Part shown: positions 38,855 to 47,677 of the stretch, piece after piece
Layout of the letters: every line of letters begins with the position of its first letter
Position numbering within the stretch: position 1 is the first letter of the stretch
Source of the DNA: a virus
DNA: 59,428 nt
Direction: 5' to 3' (one strand)
IMG/VR virus record: IMGVR_UViG_3300025127_000036
Location: 1-59,428 of that record
Notes under the pieces: model-generated
Told to the model about the DNA's origin: nothing
Database searches by the model: none
Seen by the model: only the letters and a program-made list of their open reading frames with translations
Program-made: the position numbers and the translations under genes

Positions 38855-40339
38855 ATGCAAACCAACCTTGATAGATTAACCGATGAAGAACTAAGGGACT
38901 TAGTATTAAAGAAGCAGCTGGAATATATAAAATTATGCCAAGATGATTTCTTAGCTTTTGCGCAGGCAGTTTGGCCAGACTTCATTTATCGTAAAACAAA
39001 GGACCCAAAAAGATACGGCCACCATCAAATAATTTCGGAAAAATTTCAGGACATAGCGCAAAACAAAGAAAAAAGATTAATTATAAATATGCCACCAAGG
39101 CATACTAAATCTGAATTTGCTTCATACTTATTTCCTGCTTGGATGATTGGCAGAAACCCTAAAATGAAATTGATGCAAGTTTCACACAATGCTGAACTTG
39201 CAGTAAGGTTCGGTAGCAAAGTAAGAAATTTAATGGATACCGAAGAATACAAAACTATATTTGGAGATGTTAAACTAAGAGAAGATAGTAAAGCAAAAGG
39301 ACGTTGGGAGACCAATCATGGTGGGGAATATTTTGCAGCGGGTGTTGGCGGTTCTATCACAGGACGAGGGGCGGACTTACTTATTATCGATGATCCACAT
39401 ACGGAACAAGATTCAATGTCAGACAAAGCAATGGATCGTGCTTACGAGTGGTATAGCTCAGGGCCAAGACAACGTTTGCAACCAGGTGGAAGAATAATAG
39501 TGGTCATGACCCGTTGGGCAACAGACGATCTCACCGGTCGTTTAGTGAAGGCTCAAACAGAACCAAAAGCGGACAGATGGAACGTAATAGAATTTCCAGC
39601 CATCATGCCTACCGGAAAACCAGTTTGGCCTGAGTATTGGAAACTAGAAGATTTAGAAGCAGTCAAAGCATCTGTGTCAACAAAGAACTGGAATGCACAA
39701 TATATGCAGGACCCAACCTCAGAGGAAGGGGCTATAATAAAAAGAGAATGGTGGAATGATTACGATAAAGATTACCTCCCTAGATTGCTGCATGTCATAC
39801 AAAGTTATGATACTGCATTTAGCGCCAAAGAAACGGCAGACTACTCTGCAATAACAACTTGGGGAATATTTCAACCAGTTGAAGGTTACGAAAACGCAAT
39901 TATTTTACTTGATGCAATAAAAGGCAGATATGACTTTCCTGATTTAAAAAATGTTGCTTTAGAACAATATAAATATTGGGAACCTGAAACAGTGATCATT
40001 GAGGCTAAAGCAAGTGGCCAACCTTTAATACACGAATTGAGAAGAGCAGGACTACCTGTAATAGATTATGTGCCCGCAAAGGGAAGAGATAAGTTTACCA
40101 GGATTAATAGCTGTTCTCCAGTGTTTGAATCAGGAATGGTGTGGGCCCCTTTAGATGAAAAATTTGCTCAAGATGTAATTGAGGAATGTGCAGCTTTTCC
40201 TAATGGTCAATATGATGACTATGTAGACAGTATGACCCAAGCTGTGCTAAGATATAGACAAGGTGGTTTTGTAAATACATACTCAGACGATTGGGACGAT
40301 CCACCAATTAAATTAGAAAAGGAATATAAATATTATTAG
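38855..40339 (+). CDS. terL: Terminase large subunit
   Basis: A 494-aa protein. ATPase: Walker A-like PPRHTKSE (residues 80-87), Walker B LLIIDDPH (D179, D180) and coupling motif MTRWATDD. Nuclease (RNase H-like): SYDTAFS...DYSAITTWG, VIIEAKASGQPLI and DDYVDSMTQAVLRY supply the acidic residues. It translocates and cuts DNA during packaging. SITGRGADLLIIDDP is typical of podovirus and P22/T7-type headful or concatemer terminases. The start has no clear ribosome site and may be coupled to the preceding short frame. Confidence 0.95.
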   Translation: MQTNLDRLTDEELRDLVLKKQLEYIKLCQDDFLAFAQAVWPDFIYRKTKDPKRYGHHQIISEKFQDIAQNKEKRLIINMPPRHTKSEFASYLFPAWMIGRNPKMKLMQVSHNAELAVRFGSKVRNLMDTEEYKTIFGDVKLREDSKAKGRWETNHGGEYFAAGVGGSITGRGADLLIIDDPHTEQDSMSDKAMDRAYEWYSSGPRQRLQPGGRIIVVMTRWATDDLTGRLVKAQTEPKADRWNVIEFPAIMPTGKPVWPEYWKLEDLEAVKASVSTKNWNAQYMQDPTSEEGAIIKREWWNDYDKDYLPRLLHVIQSYDTAFSAKETADYSAITTWGIFQPVEGYENAIILLDAIKGRYDFPDLKNVALEQYKYWEPETVIIEAKASGQPLIHELRRAGLPVIDYVPAKGRDKFTRINSCSPVFESGMVWAPLDEKFAQDVIEECAAFPNGQYDDYVDSMTQAVLRYRQGGFVNTYSDDWDDPPIKLEKEYKYY

Positions 40340-40347
40340 GAGATATT

Positions 40348-41328
40348 ATGCCATTAAAAATGTTTAGAAAAAACAAAGATAAAAAAGAAGACAAAAATAA
40401 AAAATCAAAAGGCTCTTCTAAGTTAGATATTTTCAAAAGCTACGGCAAATATGATGGCAAACCTGTAGAATTAAAAATAGGAGGAACGATGCTCAAAAAC
40501 CCAAAAAAAGCAGATTTAGATAAAGACGGAAAACTTTCCGGTTACGAAAAGAAAAGAGGAATGGCCATCGAAAAATCTATGAGTGGAAAAAAATTTGGTG
40601 GTGCCATGAAACAAAAACCAATGAAGGCTGTATTAGGAGCGATTGCATTAGGATTAGGTGCTAAAAAAATGATGGAGAAGAAAAAAGGTTCTGCATCACC
40701 AGGAAAAATTGGTATGACAGGCGTAGGTGGAATGGCCGCTAATCTTTATGAAAAAAAGAAAAAAGAACTTATGCAAGGTAAAAAAAGAGGCGGTGTAATG
40801 AAGTACAACAAAGGTGGCGGAGCTGATACCGGAAGAATGGGTGAAATAAAAAGTAGCTTAGCTGTTACTGCAAACAAATTAAGTAAAATTAATACACCAG
40901 GAAGACTTTCCGAAAAAGATAAGGAAACATTAAAAAAACTTTCTAAAGTTAGAAATGCTAAGCCATTAAAAAAAATGGGTGGTGGATTAATGAGTGCTAC
41001 TAAAAAATCTATGGGAGGACCAGCTGGAGAAAAAAGAGATATTAGAAAAGTTGAACACATGACTGGAAAAAACGAAAATAAATTTGTAGACAAAAGAAAA
41101 AAAGCTATGGGTGGCGGCATGATGCAAAAACCTATGGGTTATGGCAAAGGCGGAATGAAAGATAAAAAAATTGTTAAGATTGCTATAGGTATAGGTAAAG
41201 CAAAAGATTATCCTGGAATGAAAAAAATAATGGAGATGAACAAAAAAGGTAAAAAAAGATTTAACACCGGTGGTTCAGTTTCAGTAAGTACAAAATTAGG
41301 TAGAAATAAACCAACAAAACTTTATTAG
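40348..41328 (+). CDS. Large basic 'GG-motif' protein
   Basis: A 326-aa protein made of Lys- and Gly-rich segments with repeated K-x-GG-x-M units (KKFGGAMKQKPMKAV; KRGGVMKYNKGGGADTG; KKMGGGLMSATKKS; MGGGMMQKPMGYGKGG; KRFNTGGS). Met is unusually frequent. An EF-hand-like DLDKDGKLSGYEKKRG (residues about 52-67) is present. Related GG-x-M units appear in at least five smaller proteins of this window. It may be a DNA-condensing or scaffold-like virion protein; function unknown. Confidence 0.6.
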   Translation: MPLKMFRKNKDKKEDKNKKSKGSSKLDIFKSYGKYDGKPVELKIGGTMLKNPKKADLDKDGKLSGYEKKRGMAIEKSMSGKKFGGAMKQKPMKAVLGAIALGLGAKKMMEKKKGSASPGKIGMTGVGGMAANLYEKKKKELMQGKKRGGVMKYNKGGGADTGRMGEIKSSLAVTANKLSKINTPGRLSEKDKETLKKLSKVRNAKPLKKMGGGLMSATKKSMGGPAGEKRDIRKVEHMTGKNENKFVDKRKKAMGGGMMQKPMGYGKGGMKDKKIVKIAIGIGKAKDYPGMKKIMEMNKKGKKRFNTGGSVSVSTKLGRNKPTKLY

Positions 41329-41362
41329 TTGATTCTCAGCCAGGAAAAGGCTAGAGGTATTT

Positions 41363-43699
41363 ATGGCTGTTGAAAAAGACAATATAGAAATTTCTGAAAA
41401 CGAAAAAATAGAAGACGGCAAGGGAACTCCAATTATAAATGAAGCGGTAGAGGATGTCTCTGTAGAGGGAGAGGATCAACCAGAGCTAAGACCACAAGAT
41501 GATTTTAACGCAAATCTTGCAGAGTTTATGGATGAAAGAACTCTCCAAAGGATGGGATCTGATTTAGTATCAGAATACAAAAAAGATAAAACATCAAGAA
41601 AAGAATGGGAAGATGCATATATAAAAGGATTAGATCTTCTTGGAACTAAATACACTGAAGTTTCAAAACCATTTAAGGGTGCCTCTAATGTAACACATCC
41701 TTTGTTAGCAGAATCAGTAACACAATTTCAAGCACAAGCTTATAAAGAATTAGTTCCATCAGATGGTCCAGTAAGGACCCAAGTAGTAGGTCTTCAAACT
41801 CCAGCAATAGAAGAACAAGCAGATCGTGTAAAAGATTACATGAACTATATGTTAATGGAAGAGATGGAGGAATACACAACTGACATGGATAGCATGTTGT
41901 TCCATTTACCGTTATCCGGTAGTAGTTTTAAAAAAATATATTACGATGAAATATTAAAAAGACCTGTATCGAAGTTTATTCCTGCTGAAGATTTAGTAGT
42001 GCCATACTACGCATCTGATTTAAAAGATACAGATAGAATTACTCACGTACAACGGCTAACGGAAAACGAAGTTGTAAAACTTATGGCCGGTGGTTTTTAC
42101 AGAGATATAGATTTACCTAAACCTGGAGAAGCGTCCACGGACAACGTACAGAAAAAGATAAATGAATTAGAAGGTGTTAAAAAATCTGGTGAAGATTATC
42201 TACACACGATACTGGAAATACACGTAGATTTACATTTAGATGATTATGAAAAATTTGATTCTAGAGCTAAAAAAATAAAGATACCATACGTAGTTACAAT
42301 TGACGAAGGTTCAGGTGAGGTATTATCAATCTATAGAAACTATAGACCAGATGATGCTACTTACAAAAGAATAGAATACTTCGTTCACTATAAATTTTTA
42401 CCAGGATTAGGATTTTATGGATTTGGTTTGACACATATGATTGGTGGTTTAAGCAGAGCGGCCACACAATCTTTAAGACAATTGATCGATGCAGGGACTT
42501 TAAAAAATTTACCAGCAGGTTTTAAGTCTAGAGGCATTAGAGTTAGAGATGATGATCAACCAATGCAACCAGGAGAGTTCAGAGACGTTGATGCTCCGGG
42601 CGGAAACATCAGAGATCAGTTTTTCCCTCTACCTTTTACAGAACCAAGCACAACTTTATTTAATCTTTTAGGATTTGTTGTACAAGCAGGACAAAAATTT
42701 GCTGCAATAACTGATTCCAATGTTGGAAATGACCTACAAAACCGTGCTGTGGGCACCACAGTGGCCTTAATGGAGAGAGGTTCACGTGTAATGAGTGGTG
42801 TTCATAAGCGTTGTTACTACGCTATGAGGTTAGAATTTAAAATTTTAGCTAGAATTATGGCTGATGCGCTGCCTCCAAGCTATCCTTATGATGTTTATGG
42901 TGGCCCAAGAATGATAAAAGCATTAGATTTTGATAATAGAGTGGATATTTTACCAGTTGCAGACCCAAATATCATGTCAATGGCACAAAGAGTAATGCTT
43001 TCTCAGCAACAATTACAAGTTGCCATGTCAAATCCACAAATTCATAACATTCATGAAGCTTATAGACGTGTTTATGAGGCGTTAGGCACAAAACAAATAG
43101 GAACTTTACTAAAACCACCACCAAAACAACCAGAACCAATGGATCCAGGTAAGGAAAACGCACGTGCTTTACAAATGCAACTACTTACAGCGTTTGAATT
43201 CCAAGATCATGATGCACACATAGCAGCTCACAGTGCTTTTATGCAATCTAGAATGGTTCAAATTAATCCACAGGTCTATGCATTACTACAAGCGCACATT
43301 TCTGATCACATTTCTTTTAAAGCAAAGATAGAAGTAAGAGAACAATTGATGCAAGACCCTAATATGGTAGCTCTGTCTCAACAAAACCCACAACAATTTC
43401 AAATACAATTTGATAAAGCGGTTGCAACTGCAGTAGCAGAGATAACTGAAGAACTTGTTAGAGGTGAATTAGAAAGTGCTGCAGGAAAAGTTGATCCTTT
43501 AGTAAGATTAAAACAACAAGAAATAGATTTACGTGCTATGGACATGCAGCGTAAGGAGAGAGAAACAGAATTAAAAGCTCAATTGGATATGACTAAGGAA
43601 GCTAATAGATTAGACTTCCAATACGATAAATTATCAGAGCAATCTGATCAATCAGATCAAAGATTAGAAGTAGCGAGGCAAAAACTTGCCAAAAAATAA
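41363..43699 (+). CDS. Portal protein (P22-like)
   Basis: A 778-aa protein, in the size range of podovirus P22 gp1 (725 aa). RKEWEDAYIKGLDLLGTKYT, a stem region with SRAATQSLRQLIDAG, LKNLPAGFKSRGIRV and NRAVGTTVALMERGSRVMSG are portal landmarks. The C-terminus is a long Gln/Glu-rich barrel-like coiled coil (residues about 680-778). It forms the dodecameric vertex for packaging. A ribosome site (AGAGG) lies upstream. Gene order terL-GG protein-portal is compact. Confidence 0.85.
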   Translation: MAVEKDNIEISENEKIEDGKGTPIINEAVEDVSVEGEDQPELRPQDDFNANLAEFMDERTLQRMGSDLVSEYKKDKTSRKEWEDAYIKGLDLLGTKYTEVSKPFKGASNVTHPLLAESVTQFQAQAYKELVPSDGPVRTQVVGLQTPAIEEQADRVKDYMNYMLMEEMEEYTTDMDSMLFHLPLSGSSFKKIYYDEILKRPVSKFIPAEDLVVPYYASDLKDTDRITHVQRLTENEVVKLMAGGFYRDIDLPKPGEASTDNVQKKINELEGVKKSGEDYLHTILEIHVDLHLDDYEKFDSRAKKIKIPYVVTIDEGSGEVLSIYRNYRPDDATYKRIEYFVHYKFLPGLGFYGFGLTHMIGGLSRAATQSLRQLIDAGTLKNLPAGFKSRGIRVRDDDQPMQPGEFRDVDAPGGNIRDQFFPLPFTEPSTTLFNLLGFVVQAGQKFAAITDSNVGNDLQNRAVGTTVALMERGSRVMSGVHKRCYYAMRLEFKILARIMADALPPSYPYDVYGGPRMIKALDFDNRVDILPVADPNIMSMAQRVMLSQQQLQVAMSNPQIHNIHEAYRRVYEALGTKQIGTLLKPPPKQPEPMDPGKENARALQMQLLTAFEFQDHDAHIAAHSAFMQSRMVQINPQVYALLQAHISDHISFKAKIEVREQLMQDPNMVALSQQNPQQFQIQFDKAVATAVAEITEELVRGELESAAGKVDPLVRLKQQEIDLRAMDMQRKERETELKAQLDMTKEANRLDFQYDKLSEQSDQSDQRLEVARQKLAKK

Positions 43700-43973
43700 C
43701 GATCCAAAAACTGGTACAGGTAAAAAACCAAAAGGTTCTGGTAGAAGACTATACACAGATGAAAATCCTAGAGATACAGTTAAGATAAAATTTGCAACAC
43801 CTGAAGATGCAAGAGCAACTGTTGCGAAAGTCAAACGTGTAAACAAACCGTTTGCTAGAAAAATACAAATATTAACAGTGATGGAACAAAGAGCTAAAGT
43901 TATGGGTAAAAATCAGGTTGTATCAATTGCTAAGAAAGGAAAAAATGAAATTAGAAAAACACAACAGTCTTGA
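43686..43973 (+). CDS. 95-aa conserved basic protein after portal
   Basis: TTG start, overlapping the portal gene by 14 nt. GSGRRLYTDENPRDTVKIKF, then ATPEDARATVAKVKRVNKPF, and KIQILTVMEQRAKVMGKNQV: a well-conserved small protein of marine phages, mixed alpha/beta. It may be a head accessory or a DNA-associated protein. The basic C-terminus overlaps the next start. Confidence 0.65.
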   Translation: MPKNNDPKTGTGKKPKGSGRRLYTDENPRDTVKIKFATPEDARATVAKVKRVNKPFARKIQILTVMEQRAKVMGKNQVVSIAKKGKNEIRKTQQS

Positions 43974-44139
43974 AACTTCAAGTGGTGGTGTTAAATCAGG
44001 ACCACCCCCTAAAAGAGGACCAAACCCACAAGGATTAAAAAAAGGTGGTTGTCCTCATCGAGAACCAGGAGTAAAATCTGATATCAAAGGCATTAAAGAC
44101 ATACAAACTACCGGAAAAAAGTTCATCGGTTTACGATAA
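43945..44139 (+). CDS. 64-aa protein ending in CPHRE-GVKSDIKGI
   Basis: Start at ATG 43945 (AAAGGA upstream), inside the 3' end of the previous gene. SGPPPKRGPNPQGLKKGGCP, then HREPGVKSDIKGIKDIQTTG and KFIGLR. The GP-rich start and the CPHRExGVKSDIKGI box are conserved in marine phages. A homing-endonuclease frame overlaps its 3' end. Function unknown. Confidence 0.6.
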   Translation: MKLEKHNSLETSSGGVKSGPPPKRGPNPQGLKKGGCPHREPGVKSDIKGIKDIQTTGKKFIGLR

Positions 44140-44140
44140 T

Positions 44141-44467
44141 CTTTCTGAAAAAGAAAAAATAATATTTTTAGCAGGAGTATTTGATGGAGAGGGAAGTTTT
44201 GGTATTTGGTCAAAGCTAAAAACAAAAAAATATTTTGCATGTAGCGTAGAGATGTCTGATAAGGATTTGGTTAAAAGGTTTCATGACTTTTTTGGGGGTT
44301 GTATTTACCTTTGTAAGAGAAGAAAACTACATCATAAAGATACATGGAGATGGAGGATCAATGGTCAAGGGGCTTTATCTACAGTTGATAAAATGATAGA
44401 TTATTTAAGTAATAGACGTAAGGAGAAATTTAAGAATGTGGTTCAGTGCCTTAAAATTAGCAATTAA
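44141..44467 (+). pseudogene. LAGLIDADG-like homing endonuclease without a normal start
   Basis: The frame reads LSEKEKIIFLAGVFDGEGSF, GIWSKLK, then FACSVEMSDKDLVKRFHDFF, WRWRINGQGALSTVDKMIDY and LSNRRKEK. FLAGVFDGEGSFGI is a LAGLIDADG-type helix with the catalytic acidic residue. The frame is open back to 44075 but offers no ATG, GTG or TTG before 44252, and starting there removes the catalytic motif. It may use a rare start, a +1 shift from the gene ending at 44139, or be a decayed mobile element. Only one LAGLIDADG helix is visible. Confidence 0.6.
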
Positions 44468-44816
44468 TGCTGGCAGTAAAATTTATGCCAACAAACAAAA
44501 AGCAAAAATTGCAATGTCCGATGCACAATTATTACATGCAGAACGTCAAGCTCGAGGTGAAGAAGCTTACCAGGGTAAATTGTTAGAGGCTAGACAATCA
44601 GACTGGAAAGACGAGGCAGTTTTGATAATTCTAACTTTGCCAATCTTGGTGATTGCTTGGGGGGTCTTCTCGGATGATCCGGGTGCGTCTGAAAAAATAA
44701 AAATGTTCTTTGAGCAGTTCCAGCAGCTGCCGTCATGGTTCACTAATTTGTGGATTCTTGTCGTGGCGAGCATTTATGGTATAAAGGGAACACAAATATT
44801 TAAAGGAAAGAAATAA
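44436..44816 (+). CDS. Three-span membrane protein, holin candidate
   Basis: A 126-aa protein. Amphipathic N-terminus (KLAINAGSKIYANKQKAKIA), WKDEAVLIILTLPILVIAWG (TM), then FFEQFQQLPSWFTNLWILVV (TM). The SDWKDE-x-hydrophobic plus P-x-W ending resembles the GTA-type three-span holins (PF11351 family, from memory). It would form membrane lesions for lysis. It is separated from the endolysin by 8 kb, and overlaps the homing-endonuclease frame by 32 nt. Confidence 0.6.
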   Translation: MWFSALKLAINAGSKIYANKQKAKIAMSDAQLLHAERQARGEEAYQGKLLEARQSDWKDEAVLIILTLPILVIAWGVFSDDPGASEKIKMFFEQFQQLPSWFTNLWILVVASIYGIKGTQIFKGKK

Positions 44817-44817
44817 A

Positions 44818-45192
44818 ATGACTAAATTATGTCCAAGAGGTAAAGCCGCAGCAAAGAGAAAATTTTCAGTTTATCCGTCAGCATATGCGAACGCATACGC
44901 TAGCAAAATTTGTGCAGGAAAAATCAAAGATCCATCTGGTGTGAAAAGAAAAGATTTTAAAGGACCTAAACCTGCAGGAAAAAAAGTTGGTGGAATGACG
45001 GCAGGTTCTCAATCAGCTTTAGGTAGAATTCAAAAATCTAAAATGATGAATAAAGGTGGAGATGCGAAAATAAAAAAAGTTGCTAAAGCTTTACACAAAG
45101 CGTCTGGGTTACATAAACAACAGGCACAATCATTAGATTCTATTAAATTAAAAAGCGGTGGAATGAGTGATTATTATAAAGATTTAATGTAA
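44818..45192 (+). CDS. Basic Cys-containing protein (CPRGKAAAKRKF)
   Basis: A 124-aa protein. CPRGKAAAKRKFSVYPSAYA, then NAYASKICAGKIKDPSG is a very conserved marine phage motif (annotated, I believe, with the DUF6321 group). It continues with K-x-GGM, KGGDAKIKK and KLKSGGMSDYYKDL units. The two Cys flank a Lys/Ala helix. Probably virion- or DNA-associated. Begins 1 nt after the holin candidate's stop. Confidence 0.65.
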   Translation: MTKLCPRGKAAAKRKFSVYPSAYANAYASKICAGKIKDPSGVKRKDFKGPKPAGKKVGGMTAGSQSALGRIQKSKMMNKGGDAKIKKVAKALHKASGLHKQQAQSLDSIKLKSGGMSDYYKDLM

Positions 45193-45470
45193 TGCAAAAA
45201 AATATTCAGTACATGAAATCAGGTGGACTGAAAAAATGGTTCAGTGAAAAATGGGTAGACATTGGATCAAAAAAACCTGGGGGAGGTTTTAGAGAATGTG
45301 GAAGAAAATCTGCAAGTGGATCAAAAAGAAAGTACCCCAAATGCGTGCCTGCTGCAAAAGCCGCCCGAATGACAGAATCGCAAAGGCGTTCTGCGGTTGC
45401 AAGGAAGAGAAGTAAAGCTCAAGGAGTTGGTGGTAAACCAACTAACGTAAAAACATTTGCAAAAGCATAA
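45192..45470 (+). CDS. Basic Cys-containing protein (KYPKCVPAAKA)
   Basis: A 92-aa protein. MKSGGLKKWFSEKWVDIGSK, then CGRKSASGSKRKYPKCVPAA and RRSAVARKRSKAQGVGGKPT. Two Cys are spaced 14 residues apart. The KCVPAAKA segment is close to NCVPAGKV in the protein at 53012-53284. It overlaps its upstream partner by 1 nt. Likely a small basic head-associated protein of the same group. Confidence 0.65.
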   Translation: MQKNIQYMKSGGLKKWFSEKWVDIGSKKPGGGFRECGRKSASGSKRKYPKCVPAAKAARMTESQRRSAVARKRSKAQGVGGKPTNVKTFAKA

Positions 45471-45508
45471 ATTATCTTTATAAATCATAAAAGTTTAAAA
45501 CTTATGTG

Positions 45509-45742
45509 ATGATAATTAATCTTGATACAATTTCTTTAATACAAAAAACAATTCATAAAAGATTAGAACGTTATAAGGAAGCAGCTATATATAGTGTTGA
45601 CACCATGGACCAACTACAATATGTTAGGGGGCAAATCAAATCCCTAGAGGATTTGCAACAGGAACTAAAAGACCTGCTGAATAAACAGGAGATAGAAGAT
45701 GACAATGTCCACGGTGAAACCGAAACGGACTGGGAAACTTGA
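45509..45742 (+). CDS. 77-aa coiled-coil protein (DQLQYVRGQIKSLE)
   Basis: A helical protein. LIQKTIHKRLERYKEAAIYS, then TMDQLQYVRGQIKSLEDLQQ and ELKDLLNKQEIED. The DxxQYxxxxGxIxxLxxLxQELxDLL pattern is familiar from marine phage head clusters. It overlaps the GroES-like gene by 44 nt. An assembly factor role is plausible, but no direct evidence exists. Confidence 0.6.
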   Translation: MIINLDTISLIQKTIHKRLERYKEAAIYSVDTMDQLQYVRGQIKSLEDLQQELKDLLNKQEIEDDNVHGETETDWET

Positions 45743-46145
45743 GGATTCATATAAATCTGAAGAAGAAGTTTCAACAGTTCTGGATCCCAAATCAATAGAC
45801 GATAACCTTTTAGAAAGATTACCATCACCAACAGGGTATAGATTACTAGTTTTACCTTATGCTGGGCCAAAAAAAACTAAGGGTGGTATAATTCTTTCCG
45901 ATACAACTCAAGAAACAATTCAAATGACCACAGTTTGTGGCCTTGTTTTGAAAATGGGAAATCTTTGTTATAGAGACAAAGAAAAATTTCCTCTTGGTGC
46001 TTGGTGTAAACTTCATGACTGGATTATTTTTAGCAGGTATGCTGGTTCAAGATTCAAAATTGAAGGTGGAGAAGTAAGAGTGTTGAATGATGATGAGGTC
46101 ATATCAACCATTAAAAATCCACGTGATATTTTGCACCATTTTTAG
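45699..46145 (+). CDS. GroES-like co-chaperonin
   Basis: A 148-aa protein. The Cpn10 core is at residues about 40-135: RLPSPTGYRLLVLPY, the mobile-loop-side KKTKGGIILSD, VCGLVLKMGNLCYRDKEKFP, WCKLHDWIIFSRYAGSRFKI and EVRVLNDDEVISTI. It would replace host GroES on GroEL for folding the phage capsid protein, as T4 gp31 does. There is no GroEL gene. It has a 45-residue N-terminal extension compared with bacterial GroES. AGGAG ribosome site; adjacent to the scaffold gene. Confidence 0.85.
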   Translation: MTMSTVKPKRTGKLEDSYKSEEEVSTVLDPKSIDDNLLERLPSPTGYRLLVLPYAGPKKTKGGIILSDTTQETIQMTTVCGLVLKMGNLCYRDKEKFPLGAWCKLHDWIIFSRYAGSRFKIEGGEVRVLNDDEVISTIKNPRDILHHF

Positions 46146-46153
46146 GAGGAAAT

Positions 46154-47146
46154 ATGGCTGAAGATAATAAAGCTCAAGAAGTTGAGTTAGACACCGATGG
46201 TGTTAATGAGGAAAATGTAAACGTACCTGAAGCAAAAGAACCCGATGAATCATTTGCACAAAAAGAAAATGTAGATCTTGGTTATACCGATGTAACAGGT
46301 GGTAAAACAGCAAAAGAACTTTTACAAGAAACAAAAGACTCTGAGGAAAAACCTGAAGAAAAAACAGAGGAAAAAATACAAGTCGAAGAAAAAAAAGAAG
46401 ACTTGCAAGACTATTCTGAAAAAGTAAAAAAAAGAATAGATAAACTAACTTTTCAAATAAGAGAAGCTGAAAGAAGAGAAAAGGCTGCACTCGAATATGC
46501 AAAAGGATTGAAAAATAAATATGATACTTTGGACAAAAAGTTTGAAGAAACTGATACAAATTATCTTAAGGAATACGATTCAAGAATTGATGCTGAAAGA
46601 GAAAAAGTAAAAAATACTTTAAGAGCTGCCTTGGAGTCAAACGATGTAGAAAAAATTACGGAGGCTCAAGACGCACTTTCTAAACTTTCTGTAGAAAAGG
46701 AAAAGGTATCTTTAGCTCAAGCTGAAAAAAAAGCTAAAGCTGAGACACCACAGGAAAAATCATCTGAAGAAGCACCACCCCCACCAATTTCGCAAAAAGC
46801 CCAAAAATGGGCTGAGACTAACGAGTGGTTTGGAACGGATAGGGTCATGACCGGAGCGGCCATGAGTATTCATGAAGAACTTATGGGTCAGGGTATTGAT
46901 GCGGAAACAGATGAGTATTATAATGAAATCAACAAACGTATGAAGGAGTATTTCCCTCAAAAGTTTGCACAGGACACTACTGAAGAAACTAAACCTGCGA
47001 AAGAACCCGTCCAAAATGTAGGTTCAGTTAGTAGACGTTCAGGTGGACGCAAATCTGTGAGGCTCACCAAATCACAGGTAGTTATCGCTAAGAAATTAGG
47101 GGTGCCACTAGAGGAATACGCAAAATACGTGAAGGAAGGAGTATAA
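46154..47146 (+). CDS. Capsid scaffolding protein
   Basis: A 330-aa protein, acidic and helical: N-terminal Glu/Asp-rich region, central coiled coil (DYSEKVKKRIDKLTFQIREA; KYDTLDKKFEETD), a Pro-rich hinge (EEAPPPPISQKAQKW), and a basic C-terminal helix (SGGRKSVRLTKSQVVIAKKL) that would contact the coat protein. This is the classic arrangement of phage scaffolds. It lies two genes upstream of the capsid gene and next to GroES. No protease domain is seen. Confidence 0.75.
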   Translation: MAEDNKAQEVELDTDGVNEENVNVPEAKEPDESFAQKENVDLGYTDVTGGKTAKELLQETKDSEEKPEEKTEEKIQVEEKKEDLQDYSEKVKKRIDKLTFQIREAERREKAALEYAKGLKNKYDTLDKKFEETDTNYLKEYDSRIDAEREKVKNTLRAALESNDVEKITEAQDALSKLSVEKEKVSLAQAEKKAKAETPQEKSSEEAPPPPISQKAQKWAETNEWFGTDRVMTGAAMSIHEELMGQGIDAETDEYYNEINKRMKEYFPQKFAQDTTEETKPAKEPVQNVGSVSRRSGGRKSVRLTKSQVVIAKKLGVPLEEYAKYVKEGV

Positions 47147-47147
47147 C

Positions 47148-47615
47148 ATGGAAAAAATAAAAACTTCACGCGAGTCGGAATCTAGATCTAAACAATCTCG
47201 AAAAAAAGATTGGACTCCACCATCCAGTTTGGATGCGCCAGCTGCTCCGCAGGGTTATGCACATAGATGGATAAGAACTGCGACTATGGGTTTTGAAGAC
47301 GTTGCAAACGTTTCGAAAAAACTTAGAGAAGGTTGGGAATTTGTTAAAGCTGAAACACTTTTAAGTGAAATAGGTCAAAATGAATACCCAGTTATTTCTG
47401 AAGGAAAACATGCTGGTCTCGTTGGAATTGGGGGCCTTGTGTTGGCAAGGATACCAGAGGAGATTCTAAAACAACGTGCTGAGTATTTTCAAAAAATTAC
47501 TCAAGACAGAACAGACGCGATTGATAGGGATCTTATGAAGGAACAACACCCGGACATGCCAATCAATATTGATAGGCAGTCTAGAGTTACCTTTGGCGGT
47601 TCTCGTAAAAAGTAA
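47148..47615 (+). CDS. 155-aa head-cluster protein
   Basis: Basic N-terminus (TSRESESRSKQSRKKDWTPP), then RWIRTATMGFEDVANVSKKL, EGWEFVKAE and a conserved GLVGIGGLVLARIPEEILKQ. Starts 1 nt after the scaffold gene. Proteins with this 'AHRWIRTAxxG..D..NvxxrlreGWE' layout accompany the scaffold in many marine phages. It is probably a head-assembly or internal head component. Function unknown. Confidence 0.65.
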   Translation: MEKIKTSRESESRSKQSRKKDWTPPSSLDAPAAPQGYAHRWIRTATMGFEDVANVSKKLREGWEFVKAETLLSEIGQNEYPVISEGKHAGLVGIGGLVLARIPEEILKQRAEYFQKITQDRTDAIDRDLMKEQHPDMPINIDRQSRVTFGGSRKK

Positions 47616-47677
47616 TATTTTTGCGATACCTACAAGTAGCTTGGATTTAATATAAACGTTAAAAGGAGAAAACAACT

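Noticed and set aside
44252-44467. Complete homing endonuclease starting at ATG 44252
   Set aside because: That start removes the FLAGVFDGEG motif, so the product would be inactive; the longer open frame is described instead.
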